Numbered from the stretch's first letter, positions 45,258 to 54,292 are shown. The stretch is 64,000 nt of DNA from a bacterium (GCA_030432695.1 JAUILN010000021.1:62001-126000), one strand, 5' to 3'. The notes: generated from the letters alone by a model not told the origin. Numbers and translations: made by a program.

Positions 45258-46580
45258 TCACTCGCGCCGCCGCCCGGGCCGCTTCGGCGCCCCGTGCAGC
45301 TCCAGCCATCGGTCGAACGGTTCCTCCAGCCCCTCGACGTCGACCCCGAAGGCGTCGTCGAACGCCGAACTGCTGTCGCCCTTCGCCTCGCCGACCGTGC
45401 GCCGCAGCCACGCCAGGAACTGCTGGCTGCGGTCGGGGTCGGCCTTCTCGTCGAGGAGGTATGCGACGAACGTGTGGGCCGAGGCCCAGTGGACCTCCGA
45501 CGCGGACCGTGTGGTCACCGCGGCGCCGTAGAAGTGCTCGCGGATGCCGAGGTGCAGCAGGTTCTCGACGCCGTACTCCCGCGCGTTGCGCGCGAGATCG
45601 AGCACGGTGATGTTGCTGTTGTTCGCCGCCGGTCCGATCGTCGCGCGGCCGCAGGTGCCTCCCCAGCGGCTCTCCATCCAGCGGGCGAAACCGAGTTCGG
45701 CGGTGGGGTTGAGGCGGTGGTAGGGAGTCTGCATGCCGGCACCACCGGCCAGGCAGCGGTGCACCAGCGCCTGGGTGCCGACGTCGAACAGCCGAGTCGG
45801 ATACGGGGCCACGCTCTGCATCCAGGTCACCGCGAAGTCGCCGTGGGGGGGCGGCGAGTAGAACGGCAGCGTCGTGGCGCTCCAGTCCGGAAAGCTGTCG
45901 GTGGTCGCGTGGACGTGGATGTCGATGGGCTCGAGGATCTCGCGCAGGCCGAGCTTCGCGCCGAACTCGTCGAACAGCGCGGTGTGCAGGCGTTCGAGGT
46001 CGAGCAGCGTGAACACCGCGAGCTGCAGGCCGGCGTCCGTGCGCACCCGGAAGCTCTCGCTCTCGAGCGTGAGTGCCCGCCCCCACGAGGAGTGGTGCTC
46101 GACGAACCCGTCACGCGGCAGCCAGCGCGAACCCTCGGGCCACAGCCAACCATGCTGCGCGTGCTCGCGGTGGCCGAGCCGCAGGTGAGCGAGGCGGTGG
46201 TCGGGCTCGAGCAGCAGCACGCGGTGGGCCTGGACCTCGGCGAGGCGGGGGAGATGCTCCATGTCGGCCCACTCGGCGAGCATCCAGTTCATCCGCGGGT
46301 TGTCGGCCGCGATCTCCGAGCGCACGTTGAACTCCGCGATCCTGTCGCGCAGCAGGTGCAGCGACTTCACGCGCGAACGCGGGACGCGGATCCGTCGGCC
46401 GCCGCGGACGACCAGCACCTCCTTCGCGTCGAAGGCCTCGACGACGCGGCCGACCACGTCCTTGCCGCGGGTCTGCTCGACCGCGTCGCGCAGGTCGTCC
46501 TGGCCGGTGGCCGGCGCAATCGCCGCGACGGCAAGCACCGTGGTCTCGGCGAGGCGACGAACGATGCAGCGAAGCGCCAT
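45258..46580 (-). CDS. Secreted peptidase-MA/DUF1570-like paralogue 2, no HExxH
   Basis: A 440-residue tandem copy of the downstream gene with the same signal peptide and domain order (GRVVEAFDAKEVLVVRGGRR, WLWPEGSRWLPRDGF, FRVRTDAGLQLAVFTLLDLE, VAYLLDEKADPDRSQQFL). It too lacks the zinc motif (QALVHRCLA in its place). The copies diverge most in the middle (residues about 230-330). The tandem pair reflects a gene duplication that has been kept. Confidence 0.72.
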   Translation of the reverse strand: MALRCIVRRLAETTVLAVAAIAPATGQDDLRDAVEQTRGKDVVGRVVEAFDAKEVLVVRGGRRIRVPRSRVKSLHLLRDRIAEFNVRSEIAADNPRMNWMLAEWADMEHLPRLAEVQAHRVLLLEPDHRLAHLRLGHREHAQHGWLWPEGSRWLPRDGFVEHHSSWGRALTLESESFRVRTDAGLQLAVFTLLDLERLHTALFDEFGAKLGLREILEPIDIHVHATTDSFPDWSATTLPFYSPPPHGDFAVTWMQSVAPYPTRLFDVGTQALVHRCLAGGAGMQTPYHRLNPTAELGFARWMESRWGGTCGRATIGPAANNSNITVLDLARNAREYGVENLLHLGIREHFYGAAVTTRSASEVHWASAHTFVAYLLDEKADPDRSQQFLAWLRRTVGEAKGDSSSAFDDAFGVDVEGLEEPFDRWLELHGAPKRPGRRRE

Positions 46581-46590
46581 GCTCCTGAGG

Positions 46591-47412
46591 CTACGCGTCC
46601 GGATCGCTCTCGTGGCCCGGCTCCGGCGAAGCTCCCGGGGAAACCGGCCCGACCGCGACCAGACCGGTGCGCTCGAGCAGTTCGTCGACCACGTCCTCGA
46701 CCGACCGGCCGGTGGTTTCGAGGGTCAGGTCGGCGAGGCCGTAGAGTGGCTCGCGGTCGCGGAGGATCCGACGCAGCGCGTCGAAGGCCTGGTCGCGGTC
46801 GCCGGCCATCGGCCGGGTGTCGCCCTGCTGGACCACGCGGTTCCAGTGCTGCTCGGGGGAGGCCTTGAGCCACACGCAGGTGGCGCGGGCGCGGAGCAGG
46901 TCGTAGGTCTCGCGCGCGGTCACCAGCCCACCGCCGGTCGCCACCACCAGCGGGCGGTCGGGCCGGTCGAGCAGCTCCTGCAGGGCCTCGCGCTCGGCGC
47001 GTCGGAACTGCTCCTCGCCGTTGAGCTCGAAGATCTGGCCGAGGTCGAGGCCGGACCGCCGCTCGATCTCGGCGTCGAGCTCGACCAGCGGGCAGCCGAT
47101 CCGGTCGGCGAGGCGCTGACCGACCGACGATTTGCCCGCGCCGCGCAGGCCGAGCAATGCGACCAGCTGGTCGGTCGGTCGAGAGGGATGCGCCGTGCCG
47201 CCGAGCAGCTCGGCGGGTGTCAGGCCGAGGCTCGCGCCGAGTTCGCACAGGCGGGCCACCGAGGGGTTCGCCCTGCCGGTTTCCACGTCGGCCAAGAAGC
47301 GCTCGGAGATGCCGGTGGCTTCGGCGAGTTGGCGACGAGACCAGCCCCGTTCCCGGCGCCTGGACCGGACCCGGTCGCCGAGTTCCTGGAGCAGTCGGGC
47401 CGGTTCGAGCAC
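46591..47412 (-). CDS. BoxR-like regulator: HTH domain fused to a shikimate-kinase domain
   Basis: A 273-residue protein: XRE-type HTH at the N-terminus (RERGWSRRQLAEATGISERF, then VETGRANPSVARLCELGASL) and a shikimate-kinase-like domain (VALLGLRGAGKSSVGQRLA P-loop, ELDAEIERRSG, VVATGGGLV). This is the BzdR/BoxR arrangement, in which the kinase-like part senses benzoyl-CoA and the HTH represses benzoate genes. GTG 47412 is chosen because the upstream bases hold the near-palindrome described separately; a TTG at 47430 is an alternative. boxC and boxB lie 15 kb away. Confidence 0.8.
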   Translation of the reverse strand: MLEPARLLQELGDRVRSRRRERGWSRRQLAEATGISERFLADVETGRANPSVARLCELGASLGLTPAELLGGTAHPSRPTDQLVALLGLRGAGKSSVGQRLADRIGCPLVELDAEIERRSGLDLGQIFELNGEEQFRRAEREALQELLDRPDRPLVVATGGGLVTARETYDLLRARATCVWLKASPEQHWNRVVQQGDTRPMAGDRDQAFDALRRILRDREPLYGLADLTLETTGRSVEDVVDELLERTGLVAVGPVSPGASPEPGHESDPDA

Positions 47413-47416
47413 CGAT

Positions 47417-47428
47417 GCAGCATAGTGC
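47417..47428. promoter_or_regulatory. Candidate operator before the BoxR-like gene
   Basis: GCAGCATAGTGC lies 4 bases upstream of the BoxR-like GTG start. It includes the end of a TGCA-N6-TGCA pair (47416-47419 and 47426-47429). Characterised BzdR/BoxR operators carry TGCA repeats. It matches 62046-62057 upstream of boxC at 11 of 12 bases. Confidence 0.6.
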
Positions 47429-47569
47429 AAATGACGCGCTGCCGCATGCAGTGATGTGCCGACTTGGCCGTGTCTTCTCGGGGTCTTGTCCGCGGGCGGG
47501 CTCGGGCTGTGCCTACAATCGCGCGGTCCGCCGGGCGCCCCCCGCGAACCGGCGGCAGGAGACACCAAC

Positions 47570-48046
47570 ATGCAGACAGTGCCCGACCGCCTTCGCGTGC
47601 TCTTCCTTTGCACCGCGAGTTCGAGCCGCAGCCAGATGGCCCAGGGCTGGGCCGCGCAGCTCCGCGGCGACGTGATGGTCTCGTGCGCCGCCGGCATGGA
47701 GTCGCGGCCGCTCGACGTGCACGCGGTGAAGGTCATGGCCGAGGTGGGCGTGGACCTCGTCGGCCAGCGCTGCCGTTCGTTCGACGAGATCGACGGCGAG
47801 GACTTCGACCTGGTGGTGACCTTCGGCGACCGCGGTGACGTTGCGGCGCAGCGTGATGCCGCCGCGCCGTTCGTGGCGCGCGGTGCACGCCACGTGCTGG
47901 CCGAGATCGACTGTCCGGCACGCCTGGTGGCCCAGGACCGGACCGAAGACGAGGTCCTGATCCACTACCGCCGGGTCCGCAACCAGCTCCGCAGCTGGAT
48001 CGAGGCGCTGCCGTTGACCCTCGAGGGTGCGGCTGCGGCCGAGTGA
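47570..48046 (+). CDS. Arsenate reductase/low-molecular-weight phosphatase-like protein
   Basis: A 158-residue protein of the LMW-phosphatase fold. The P-loop CTASSSRSQMAQ keeps the C-x5-R pattern of thioredoxin-linked arsenate reductases, though ArsC usually has CxGNSxRS. The ending region FDLVVTFGDRGD replaces the usual VTLCGDA, so the second redox cysteine of ArsC is not evident there; another cysteine (EIDCPARL) is downstream. The reaction may be protein or phosphate-ester dephosphorylation. AGGAGA lies before ATG 47570. Confidence 0.75.
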   Translation: MQTVPDRLRVLFLCTASSSRSQMAQGWAAQLRGDVMVSCAAGMESRPLDVHAVKVMAEVGVDLVGQRCRSFDEIDGEDFDLVVTFGDRGDVAAQRDAAAPFVARGARHVLAEIDCPARLVAQDRTEDEVLIHYRRVRNQLRSWIEALPLTLEGAAAAE

Positions 48047-48052
48047 GCCGGT

Positions 48053-49126
48053 TCACCTCTCGACCCGCGAGCGCAGCTCCTCGACCTCACCGCCGCGGAG
48101 CACCTGCAGCACCAGGTCCTGACCGTTCTCCAGGCCCCGCAGCGCGTGGCGGACCTTCTCGGTGCCGCCGCGCTGGCCGACCTCGATGCCCTGCACCGCC
48201 AGGATGACGTCGCCGCCGAGCAGCACCGGCTGACCGGCGATCGTCGCCGGCACCACGCCGTCGCGCAGACCGAGCGCCGCGGCGGGAGAGTGGCGCGCGA
48301 CCCGCTGCACCAGCATGCCCGAGCGGCCCTCCGGCAGGTTCAGCACCCGCGCCAGTTCGCCGGTGAGCACCACCACCTCGACGCCCGACCAGAAGGCGTC
48401 GCCCTCGATCAGGATGCGGCGCACCACGTTGGAGGTCACGGCGAAGCCCAGGCCTTCGTTGCCGCCGGTGGTCGAGACGATGTGGCTGACGATGCCGATC
48501 ACCTCGCCCTTCATGTCGAACATCGGGCCGCCGGAGTTGCCCTGGTTGATCGCCGCGTCGGTCTGGAAGAGCTCGGTGTCGAACACGCTGCGCACCGGCC
48601 CGGCCTGGGACCGCCGCGCGCTGATGTGACCGACCGTCAGCGTGTGGCTGATGCCACGTGGCGCGCCGACCACGAACACGTCCCGGCCGACCCGGACCCG
48701 GTCGGAGTCGCCGAGCGTCGCGATGTGGGTCGAGGCGGGGAACGGGTCCCGCACGCGGATGAGTGCCACGTCGTTGAGCAGGTCCGACGCGATCACGTCG
48801 GCCGGGATCTCGGTCCCGTCGGGGAAGACCACGTGGACGATGTCCGCGGTGTGGACCACGTGCGCGGCGGTGAGCACCGAGCCGTCGCGGTCGATGACGA
48901 CCCCTGAGCCGAGGCCGGCGATGGCGGTGAGCTGGCCGGTACCGTCTTCGTCGGGGACCACGGAGTGTGAGGCGGTGCGGATCGTGACGACGGACGACTG
49001 GACGCGGGCGAACACGTCCTCCAGGCTCGCGGTCGGACGCGTGTCGGGTTCCTGCGCCACCGGGAGCGCGCAGGCGCTGAGCAGGGCGGGAAGGGACAGC
49101 AGGGCGGTGCGGAAGGGATCGTTCAT
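48053..49126 (-). CDS. HtrA/DegP-like serine protease with PDZ domain
   Basis: A 357-residue trypsin-like protease with a probable lipobox (LLSAC, about residue 16). The triad is visible: His in TAAHVV, Asp in LLNDVALIRV and Ser in INQGNSGGPM. A C-terminal PDZ-like region (ILAVQGIEVGQRGGTEKVR) completes it. It should act in the periplasm on misfolded or regulatory proteins. ATG at 49126 gives a normal signal sequence; the stop is six bases from the arsenate-reductase-like gene's stop. Confidence 0.88.
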   Translation of the reverse strand: MNDPFRTALLSLPALLSACALPVAQEPDTRPTASLEDVFARVQSSVVTIRTASHSVVPDEDGTGQLTAIAGLGSGVVIDRDGSVLTAAHVVHTADIVHVVFPDGTEIPADVIASDLLNDVALIRVRDPFPASTHIATLGDSDRVRVGRDVFVVGAPRGISHTLTVGHISARRSQAGPVRSVFDTELFQTDAAINQGNSGGPMFDMKGEVIGIVSHIVSTTGGNEGLGFAVTSNVVRRILIEGDAFWSGVEVVVLTGELARVLNLPEGRSGMLVQRVARHSPAAALGLRDGVVPATIAGQPVLLGGDVILAVQGIEVGQRGGTEKVRHALRGLENGQDLVLQVLRGGEVEELRSRVER

Positions 49127-49193
49127 CGCAGGGGAGTCGAGGTCGGCGAGAGGATTGTGCCAATCCCGCGGCAGCGCTCTACCATCCGCGCGC

Positions 49194-50576
49194 ATGAGGT
49201 GGCTGATTCGCTTCTTCCGACGAGACCTCTGGGAGACCGATCTCCGCGAGGCGGGCTGGCTGAAGCGGGTCGGCTTCTCGGCGCTGCGGGTGGTCTCGCA
49301 CGTGGTCCTGTACTACGACAAGCACCAGATCGGCATCCGCGCGGCGGGTCTGTCGATGCTGACGCTGCTGGCGATCGTGCCGATCCTGGCGGTGGCGTCC
49401 GGCGTGGCCGCCGGCTTCGGGTATGGCGCGGAGCTCGACGCGTGGATGTCGGAGCGGGCCGCCGAGCAGGAGGGCGCATTCCGGCAGGGGATCGAGACGA
49501 TCCAGGGGATGGTCCGGAACACCGACTTCCGTGGCATCGGCGCGGTCGGCACGTTGATGTTGGTCTGGTCCGGGCTGGCGCTGTTCGCGCGGGTCGAGGG
49601 TTCGCTGAACTTCGCGTGGCGGACCACCCAGGCCCGCGGCTGGTTGACGCGGCTCACCAGCTTCGTGTCGCTGGTGATCTTCGTTCCGGTGCTGCTGCTC
49701 GGAGCATTTGCTGGGGCCTCGTTCCTCGGCAGCGTGGGCGAGGAGGTCACCGGCTGGCAGGCGTGGCTGCGGCCGTTGGTCGACGCCGGGCTCTGGATGG
49801 TGCCCTTCGGTCTCGCCTGGATCGCGTTCCTGACGGTCTACAAGTTCCTGCCCAGTGCGAGCGTGGACTGGATCCCGGCACTGATCTCCGGCGTCTTCAC
49901 CGGCACTGCGCTGATCGCCATGCACTGGGTCTACGTCCGCACCCAGGTCGAGGTGGCCAAGGGCAACCCGATCTACGGCACGTTGGCGGCCTTGCCGCTG
50001 CTGTTGGTCTACCTGCAACTCCAGTGGTCCATCGTGCTGCTCGGCGCGGAGATCGGCTACGCGGTCCAACACCTGCACCTGATCGGTCCGGGGCGCGACC
50101 TCGACAGGTTGGCGCCCGCGGTGCGTGAGCGGGTGGCGGTGCGGCTGGCCGACGAGACCGCGGATCGTTTCGCCGCCGGTGAAGGACCGACCCAGCTGGA
50201 GATCGCCGCGGCACGGATGGACGTGCCGGCCGAGTGGCTCGAGACGGTGGCGGAGGAGCTGGTCGGGGCGGGCATCCTGGTCCGGGTACAGGGTGGGGCG
50301 GTGGCGCCGGCGCGTCCGCCGTCGAAGATTCCCTTGTCGGAGGTGGTCACCGCGGCGCGCGGAACGATCCCGGACAACATGGGCAAGGGGCTGGTCCTGG
50401 CCGAGGACGTGTCGCGGGCCCTTCGCGATGCCCAGGCCGCATCGATGGAGCAGCTCCGGCGGGTCATGCTCACGCCTGCCGACGCCGGTGGCGGTGAGTC
50501 GCCCCGGGACCCCGAGCCCGCGGCGATCGATGCAGGTCTCGGCGGTGCGCCGTCGGGTGGCGTGGCGCCGCGCTGA
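49194..50576 (+). CDS. YihY/BrkB-family (ribonuclease BN-like) membrane protein with winged-helix tail
   Basis: A 460-residue protein with about six membrane helices in the YihY/virulence-factor BrkB pattern: AGLSMLTLLAIVPILAVASG, LMLVWSGLALFARVEGSLNFAW, KFLPSASVDWIPALISGVFTG and the GTLAALPLLLVYLQLQWSIVLLG end. The C-terminal 140 residues are soluble and start with a winged-helix-like region (LEIAARMDVPAEWLETVAEEL-type). Transport of an unknown solute is suspected. The start at 49194 is divergent from the HtrA-like gene. Confidence 0.88.
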   Translation: MRWLIRFFRRDLWETDLREAGWLKRVGFSALRVVSHVVLYYDKHQIGIRAAGLSMLTLLAIVPILAVASGVAAGFGYGAELDAWMSERAAEQEGAFRQGIETIQGMVRNTDFRGIGAVGTLMLVWSGLALFARVEGSLNFAWRTTQARGWLTRLTSFVSLVIFVPVLLLGAFAGASFLGSVGEEVTGWQAWLRPLVDAGLWMVPFGLAWIAFLTVYKFLPSASVDWIPALISGVFTGTALIAMHWVYVRTQVEVAKGNPIYGTLAALPLLLVYLQLQWSIVLLGAEIGYAVQHLHLIGPGRDLDRLAPAVRERVAVRLADETADRFAAGEGPTQLEIAAARMDVPAEWLETVAEELVGAGILVRVQGGAVAPARPPSKIPLSEVVTAARGTIPDNMGKGLVLAEDVSRALRDAQAASMEQLRRVMLTPADAGGGESPRDPEPAAIDAGLGGAPSGGVAPR

Positions 50577-50658
50577 TTCTCGGGAGCGGTCGATGCCGCG
50601 CTGAGAAGTCGGCGGCGCTCCCCTTCGTCGCGGAGAGATCGCGTGCCAACATGGCCGC

Positions 50659-52224
50659 ATGCAACGGCGCGCCATGCTCGATCGTCTCGTCGACCGCGAC
50701 GGCCCTTGGGACCTGTTGGTGATCGGCGGTGGTGCGACCGGGCTCGGCGTCGCGGTCGATGCCGCCGCGCGGGGTCACGCGGTCGCGTTGCTCGATCGGC
50801 ACGACTTCGGCAAGGGTACCTCCAGCCGGAGCACCAAGCTGGTGCACGGCGGCGTGCGCTACCTGCAGCAGGGCAACGTCTCGCTGGTGATGGAGGCGTT
50901 GCGGGAGCGCGGTCGGCTGCGACGCAACGCTCCGCATCTCGTGCACGACCTGCGGTTCATCGTCCCCAACTACGCGTGGTGGGAGGCGCCGTTCTACGGC
51001 ATCGGCATGAAGGTCTACGACCTGCTCGCCGGGCGCTACGGCTTCGGGCCGTCGCGCAACCTGTCGCGGGAGAAGGTGCTGGAGGCGATCCCGACGCTCG
51101 AGACCGAGGGGTTGCGCGGTGGCGTTCAGTACTACGATGGCCAGTTCGACGACGCGCGGCTGTTGGTCGACCTGGCGCAGACCGCCGCGGAGCAGGGGGC
51201 GGTGTTGGTCAACCACTGCGGGGTCGTGTCGCTGACCAAAGGGCGCGACGGCTTCGTGAGCGGGGTCGTCGCGTGCGACGCGGAGAGCGGACGCGAGTTC
51301 GAGCTGGCCGCGAAGGTCGTGGTCAACGCTACGGGTCCGTTCACCGACGAGGTCCTGCGGATGGACGACCCCGCTGCGCCGCGGCGGATCGCGCCGAGTC
51401 AGGGCATCCATCTGGTGTTCGACCGGAGCTTCCTCCCGGGCGACAGCGCGATCATGGTGCCGCGGACCAGCGACGGTCGGGTGCTGTTCGCCATTCCGTG
51501 GCTGGGGCACACGCTGGTCGGAACGACCGACACGCCGATCGACGCGGCGGTGGAGGAGCCCGAGGCGCGCGAGGACGAGATCGAGTTCATCCTCCAGACC
51601 GCGCGGCACTATCTGCTGAAGGACCCGTCGCGTGCCGACGTGAAGGCTGTGTTCACCGGGATCCGTCCGCTGGTGAGAGGCGGCGAGAGCGAGAGCACGG
51701 CCGAGCTGTCGCGTGACCACACGATCCACATCACTTCGTCGGGTCTCCTGACCATCGTGGGGGGCAAGTGGACGACCTACCGCAACATGGCGGAAGACGT
51801 GGTCGACCATGCGCAGACATTGGGCGAACTCGACGACCGGCCGTGCACGACCCGGGAGCTGCACATCCACGGCCACCACGAACATGCCGAACGGTTCGGG
51901 GACTATGCCGCCTGGGGGAGCGATGCGCCGGCGCTGCGCGAGCTGTGCGAAGGTGAGCCGGGTTGGAGCGAGCCGTTGGTGCCCGGCCTGCATTACCGCG
52001 TCGGGCAGGTCGTGTGGGCCGCGCGTCGCGAGATGGCGCGCACGGTGGAGGATGTGCTGGCGCGGCGGACCCGTGCGCTGTTCCTCGACGCCGCCGGAGC
52101 GGTCGCCGCGGCGTCGACCGTAGCGCGCCTCCTCGCGGCCGAACTGGGTCGCGACGATGCGTGGCAGCAGGAGCAGGTCCGCTCGTTCACCGAGCTGGCC
52201 CGGGCCTACCGACTCGGCGACTGA
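50659..52224 (+). CDS. glpD: Aerobic glycerol-3-phosphate dehydrogenase
   Basis: A 521-residue FAD enzyme oxidising glycerol 3-phosphate to dihydroxyacetone phosphate at the membrane, feeding quinone. FAD-binding DLLVIGGGATGLGVAVDAA and GTSSRSTKLVHGGVRYL are typical, with later GTTDTPID, RPLV and SGLLTIVGGKWTTYR. Length fits the GlpD family (500-580). No glycerol kinase or facilitator gene is next to it. A 7-bp G+C hairpin (52282-52301) lies downstream and might end transcription. An ATG at 50674 is an alternative start. Confidence 0.93.
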   Translation: MQRRAMLDRLVDRDGPWDLLVIGGGATGLGVAVDAAARGHAVALLDRHDFGKGTSSRSTKLVHGGVRYLQQGNVSLVMEALRERGRLRRNAPHLVHDLRFIVPNYAWWEAPFYGIGMKVYDLLAGRYGFGPSRNLSREKVLEAIPTLETEGLRGGVQYYDGQFDDARLLVDLAQTAAEQGAVLVNHCGVVSLTKGRDGFVSGVVACDAESGREFELAAKVVVNATGPFTDEVLRMDDPAAPRRIAPSQGIHLVFDRSFLPGDSAIMVPRTSDGRVLFAIPWLGHTLVGTTDTPIDAAVEEPEAREDEIEFILQTARHYLLKDPSRADVKAVFTGIRPLVRGGESESTAELSRDHTIHITSSGLLTIVGGKWTTYRNMAEDVVDHAQTLGELDDRPCTTRELHIHGHHEHAERFGDYAAWGSDAPALRELCEGEPGWSEPLVPGLHYRVGQVVWAARREMARTVEDVLARRTRALFLDAAGAVAAASTVARLLAAELGRDDAWQQEQVRSFTELARAYRLGD

Positions 52225-52281
52225 CGCGTCGGTCGGTCCTACGACGTTCAGAGCGCGTTACGTCTTCGACTCGCGCTGTGC

Positions 52282-52301
52282 GCGGGCCGGGAGGGGCCCG
52301 C
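52282..52301. terminator. G+C hairpin after glpD
   Basis: GCGGGCC (52282-52288) pairs with GGCCCGC (52295-52301) over a six-base loop. No T-tract follows, so it is a weak terminator candidate for glpD. Confidence 0.35.
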
Positions 52302-52314
52302 CAGACAGCAACTC

Positions 52315-52382
52315 GTGCCGTTTGGATCGACTCCTCCCGAGAATCAGCGCTCGACGCGCAGGTTCTCGGAAGTAGTAGATCA
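52315..52382. repeat. Dispersed 68-bp hairpin repeat, copy B
   Basis: Same-orientation copy of 33773-33840 (55 of 68 bases). Stem CCGAGAA/TTCTCGG with inner GCGC/GCGC. It lies between the convergent glpD and the secreted protein gene 52380-53201, whose stop codon is at its right end, so it may also end transcription from both sides. Confidence 0.7.
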
Positions 52383-53201
52383 GCGGATCTGCGCGAGCGT
52401 CGGGTTGGTCAGGTCGAGCTGACCGCCCTGCAGCAGAATGCCCTGGGTGCCGAGGTCGGCGCCGATGAGGTTGGGCATCGTCGGGATCGGCAGCTGCAGC
52501 TGACCCATCGCGTCGGTCGACACGAGCACGGGGTTGATCGCAAAGCCGAAGTAGACCGTGCAGTTGGCGACCGGGAAGCCGCTGGCGCTCGGCGCTCCGA
52601 ATGCGATCCAGCCCTGGTTGGGGATCTGGAACGTCAGGGTCTGAGCAGGAGTCGGCGTGCCGGTGACGTCCATGCGGCTCGAGCCGCAGGGCAACTGGTA
52701 GTCGTGCAGCGCCGGCGTGTTCGGATCCAGCGTGACCGTCGCGATGTTGCTCTGAGCGATCGAGATCGCATTCGGATCGCTGACGCAGGTCGGCACCGTG
52801 GTCGAGCGGTTCACCAGGATGTACTGCAGGTCGGCCTGCTGGCCGGCGAACCAGGTGCGCTGCTGGCCATTCGTGCCGAACTGCGCGATCACCACGAACG
52901 AGTTGTCCGGCAGGACGAAGCCGCGCTGGCACTGGGCCACCCAGGTGCAGCCCGGGATGGTCGAGCCGTCGTAGCGCCGCGGGCGGACCAGCAGCACGAT
53001 CTGCTGGGTCGCGGATGGCGCTTGGCTGATCGTGCCGCGTACCGAGAAATAGAAGACCTCGGGGACGGTCTGGCAGCCGGCGATCGCCGGCGTGCCGGGA
53101 ATGCGCGGCACCGGTCCGCTGGTCGTGACCGTCAGGGTCTGGGTCGCGGCCGCACCGGCCAGGATGCCGGCGCACAGCGCCAGGCGGAGAGTGGTGAACA
53201 T
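52380..53201 (-). CDS. Secreted protein, paralogue of 54608-55432
   Basis: A 273-residue protein with a short signal peptide (ending AAATQ) and a mature part rich in beta strands: PVPRIPGTPAIAGCQTVPEVFYF, IVLLVRPR, CTWVAQCQRGF and FGTNGQQRTWFAG. The last hundred residues are the shared C-terminal module (GQLQLPIPTMPNLIGADLGTQ). Its paralogue on the other strand has the same order and many identical blocks (FGTNGQQR.WF). Function unknown; both lie next to a secreted GH81 glucanase. Confidence 0.75.
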   Translation of the reverse strand: MFTTLRLALCAGILAGAAATQTLTVTTSGPVPRIPGTPAIAGCQTVPEVFYFSVRGTISQAPSATQQIVLLVRPRRYDGSTIPGCTWVAQCQRGFVLPDNSFVVIAQFGTNGQQRTWFAGQQADLQYILVNRSTTVPTCVSDPNAISIAQSNIATVTLDPNTPALHDYQLPCGSSRMDVTGTPTPAQTLTFQIPNQGWIAFGAPSASGFPVANCTVYFGFAINPVLVSTDAMGQLQLPIPTMPNLIGADLGTQGILLQGGQLDLTNPTLAQIR

Positions 53202-53275
53202 CGGGCTTCCTCCTTGATGCGGACCCGGGGAGCACACCGCGTCTCGGCGGGCCCCTCGGATCCGGAGCGTCTGGA

Positions 53276-54292
53276 TCAGAGCTGGATCTCGTGCGCGTCG
53301 CTCAGCGCCCACTGGCCGTTGCTGGCGCCGGAGTCGACGACCACCGCCTGCAGCATCAGGCTCAGGCCACCGAGACCCATCGGGGTCCGGAAGTACGACG
53401 ACGAGCCGGCGCCCGGCGCGATGATGGCGGGGCCGAACGGACCATTGCCGGTGCCGACCAGGAAGCCGAGCGGCTGATTCAGGCTGAACCAGAAGTCGGC
53501 GATCTGCGGGGTGGGCGGCGAGCCGGTGCTGAACAGCTGGCCGACGACGATGTAGGGGCGCAGCGCGTAGCCACCCTGCGGCGAACTCACGTTGACCTCG
53601 AGCAGGTCGCCGGCCGACGCCTGCTTGACGTCGAAACCGATGCCGCTCGTCGCCATGCCGCCGGCGACGCCGGTGGCCAGCGTGACGTCCTCACCGGTGC
53701 CCGGGTAGGCGGCCGAGCCGCCAGGGCCGGTGAACTCGACGTCGTCGATCTGCGCGGCGCCCGGCGCGTTGCCCGGCTGCAGGAACAGGATCAGCGCCTG
53801 CACCGAGGCGGTGCCGGCCGGTGCGGTGCCGGACACCGGGGCGTTGTCGATCCAGGTGTCGGTCGGCGACGTGCCGTCGAGGACCGTGCCTTCGAAGCCG
53901 GCGATCTCGCCACCCGCCCCGTTGAAGAACGCGATCTTCATCACGACCCAGTTGTCGTTCGGCGCGCCGGCACCGACCAGCGCGTCGCCGCTGAAGTGGC
54001 GCGACCAGCAGTCGATGGTGAAGGTCTGGCCGGGCGCGGCCGGGAACGACTGGAAGATGCCGATGACGTCGAAGCCACCGCTGAAGTTGCCGAACAGCGA
54101 GGCGAGCGTGTTGCCGGTCCGAGGCGTGACGGCCGGCGGGTTCGCGGGGATCGGGTTGGCGTTGCCGAACGCGCCCCAGCCGGCGAACGAGCCGCCTGCA
54201 TCTTCGAAGCTCGGGTTGACGAGCAGGTTCTGGGCGGAGAGGGAGGGGACGAGGAGGGCGGCGAGCACGGCGCCGCAGACGGGGAGCTTCAT
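53276..54292 (-). CDS. Secreted carbohydrate-binding-like protein with shared C-terminal module
   Basis: A 338-residue protein with a signal peptide ending SLSAQ, then NLLVNPSFEDAGGSFAGW, the start typical of CBM4/9-like galactose-binding beta-sandwich domains, running to about residue 190 (IDDVEFTG). The rest is the shared C-terminal module, ending LSLMLQAVVVDSGASNGQW and LSDAHEIQL. A sugar-binding role is plausible beside the GH81 gene. It lies between the two secreted paralogues, and 315 bases separate its start from the divergent copy. Confidence 0.78.
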   Translation of the reverse strand: MKLPVCGAVLAALLVPSLSAQNLLVNPSFEDAGGSFAGWGAFGNANPIPANPPAVTPRTGNTLASLFGNFSGGFDVIGIFQSFPAAPGQTFTIDCWSRHFSGDALVGAGAPNDNWVVMKIAFFNGAGGEIAGFEGTVLDGTSPTDTWIDNAPVSGTAPAGTASVQALILFLQPGNAPGAAQIDDVEFTGPGGSAAYPGTGEDVTLATGVAGGMATSGIGFDVKQASAGDLLEVNVSSPQGGYALRPYIVVGQLFSTGSPPTPQIADFWFSLNQPLGFLVGTGNGPFGPAIIAPGAGSSSYFRTPMGLGGLSLMLQAVVVDSGASNGQWALSDAHEIQL

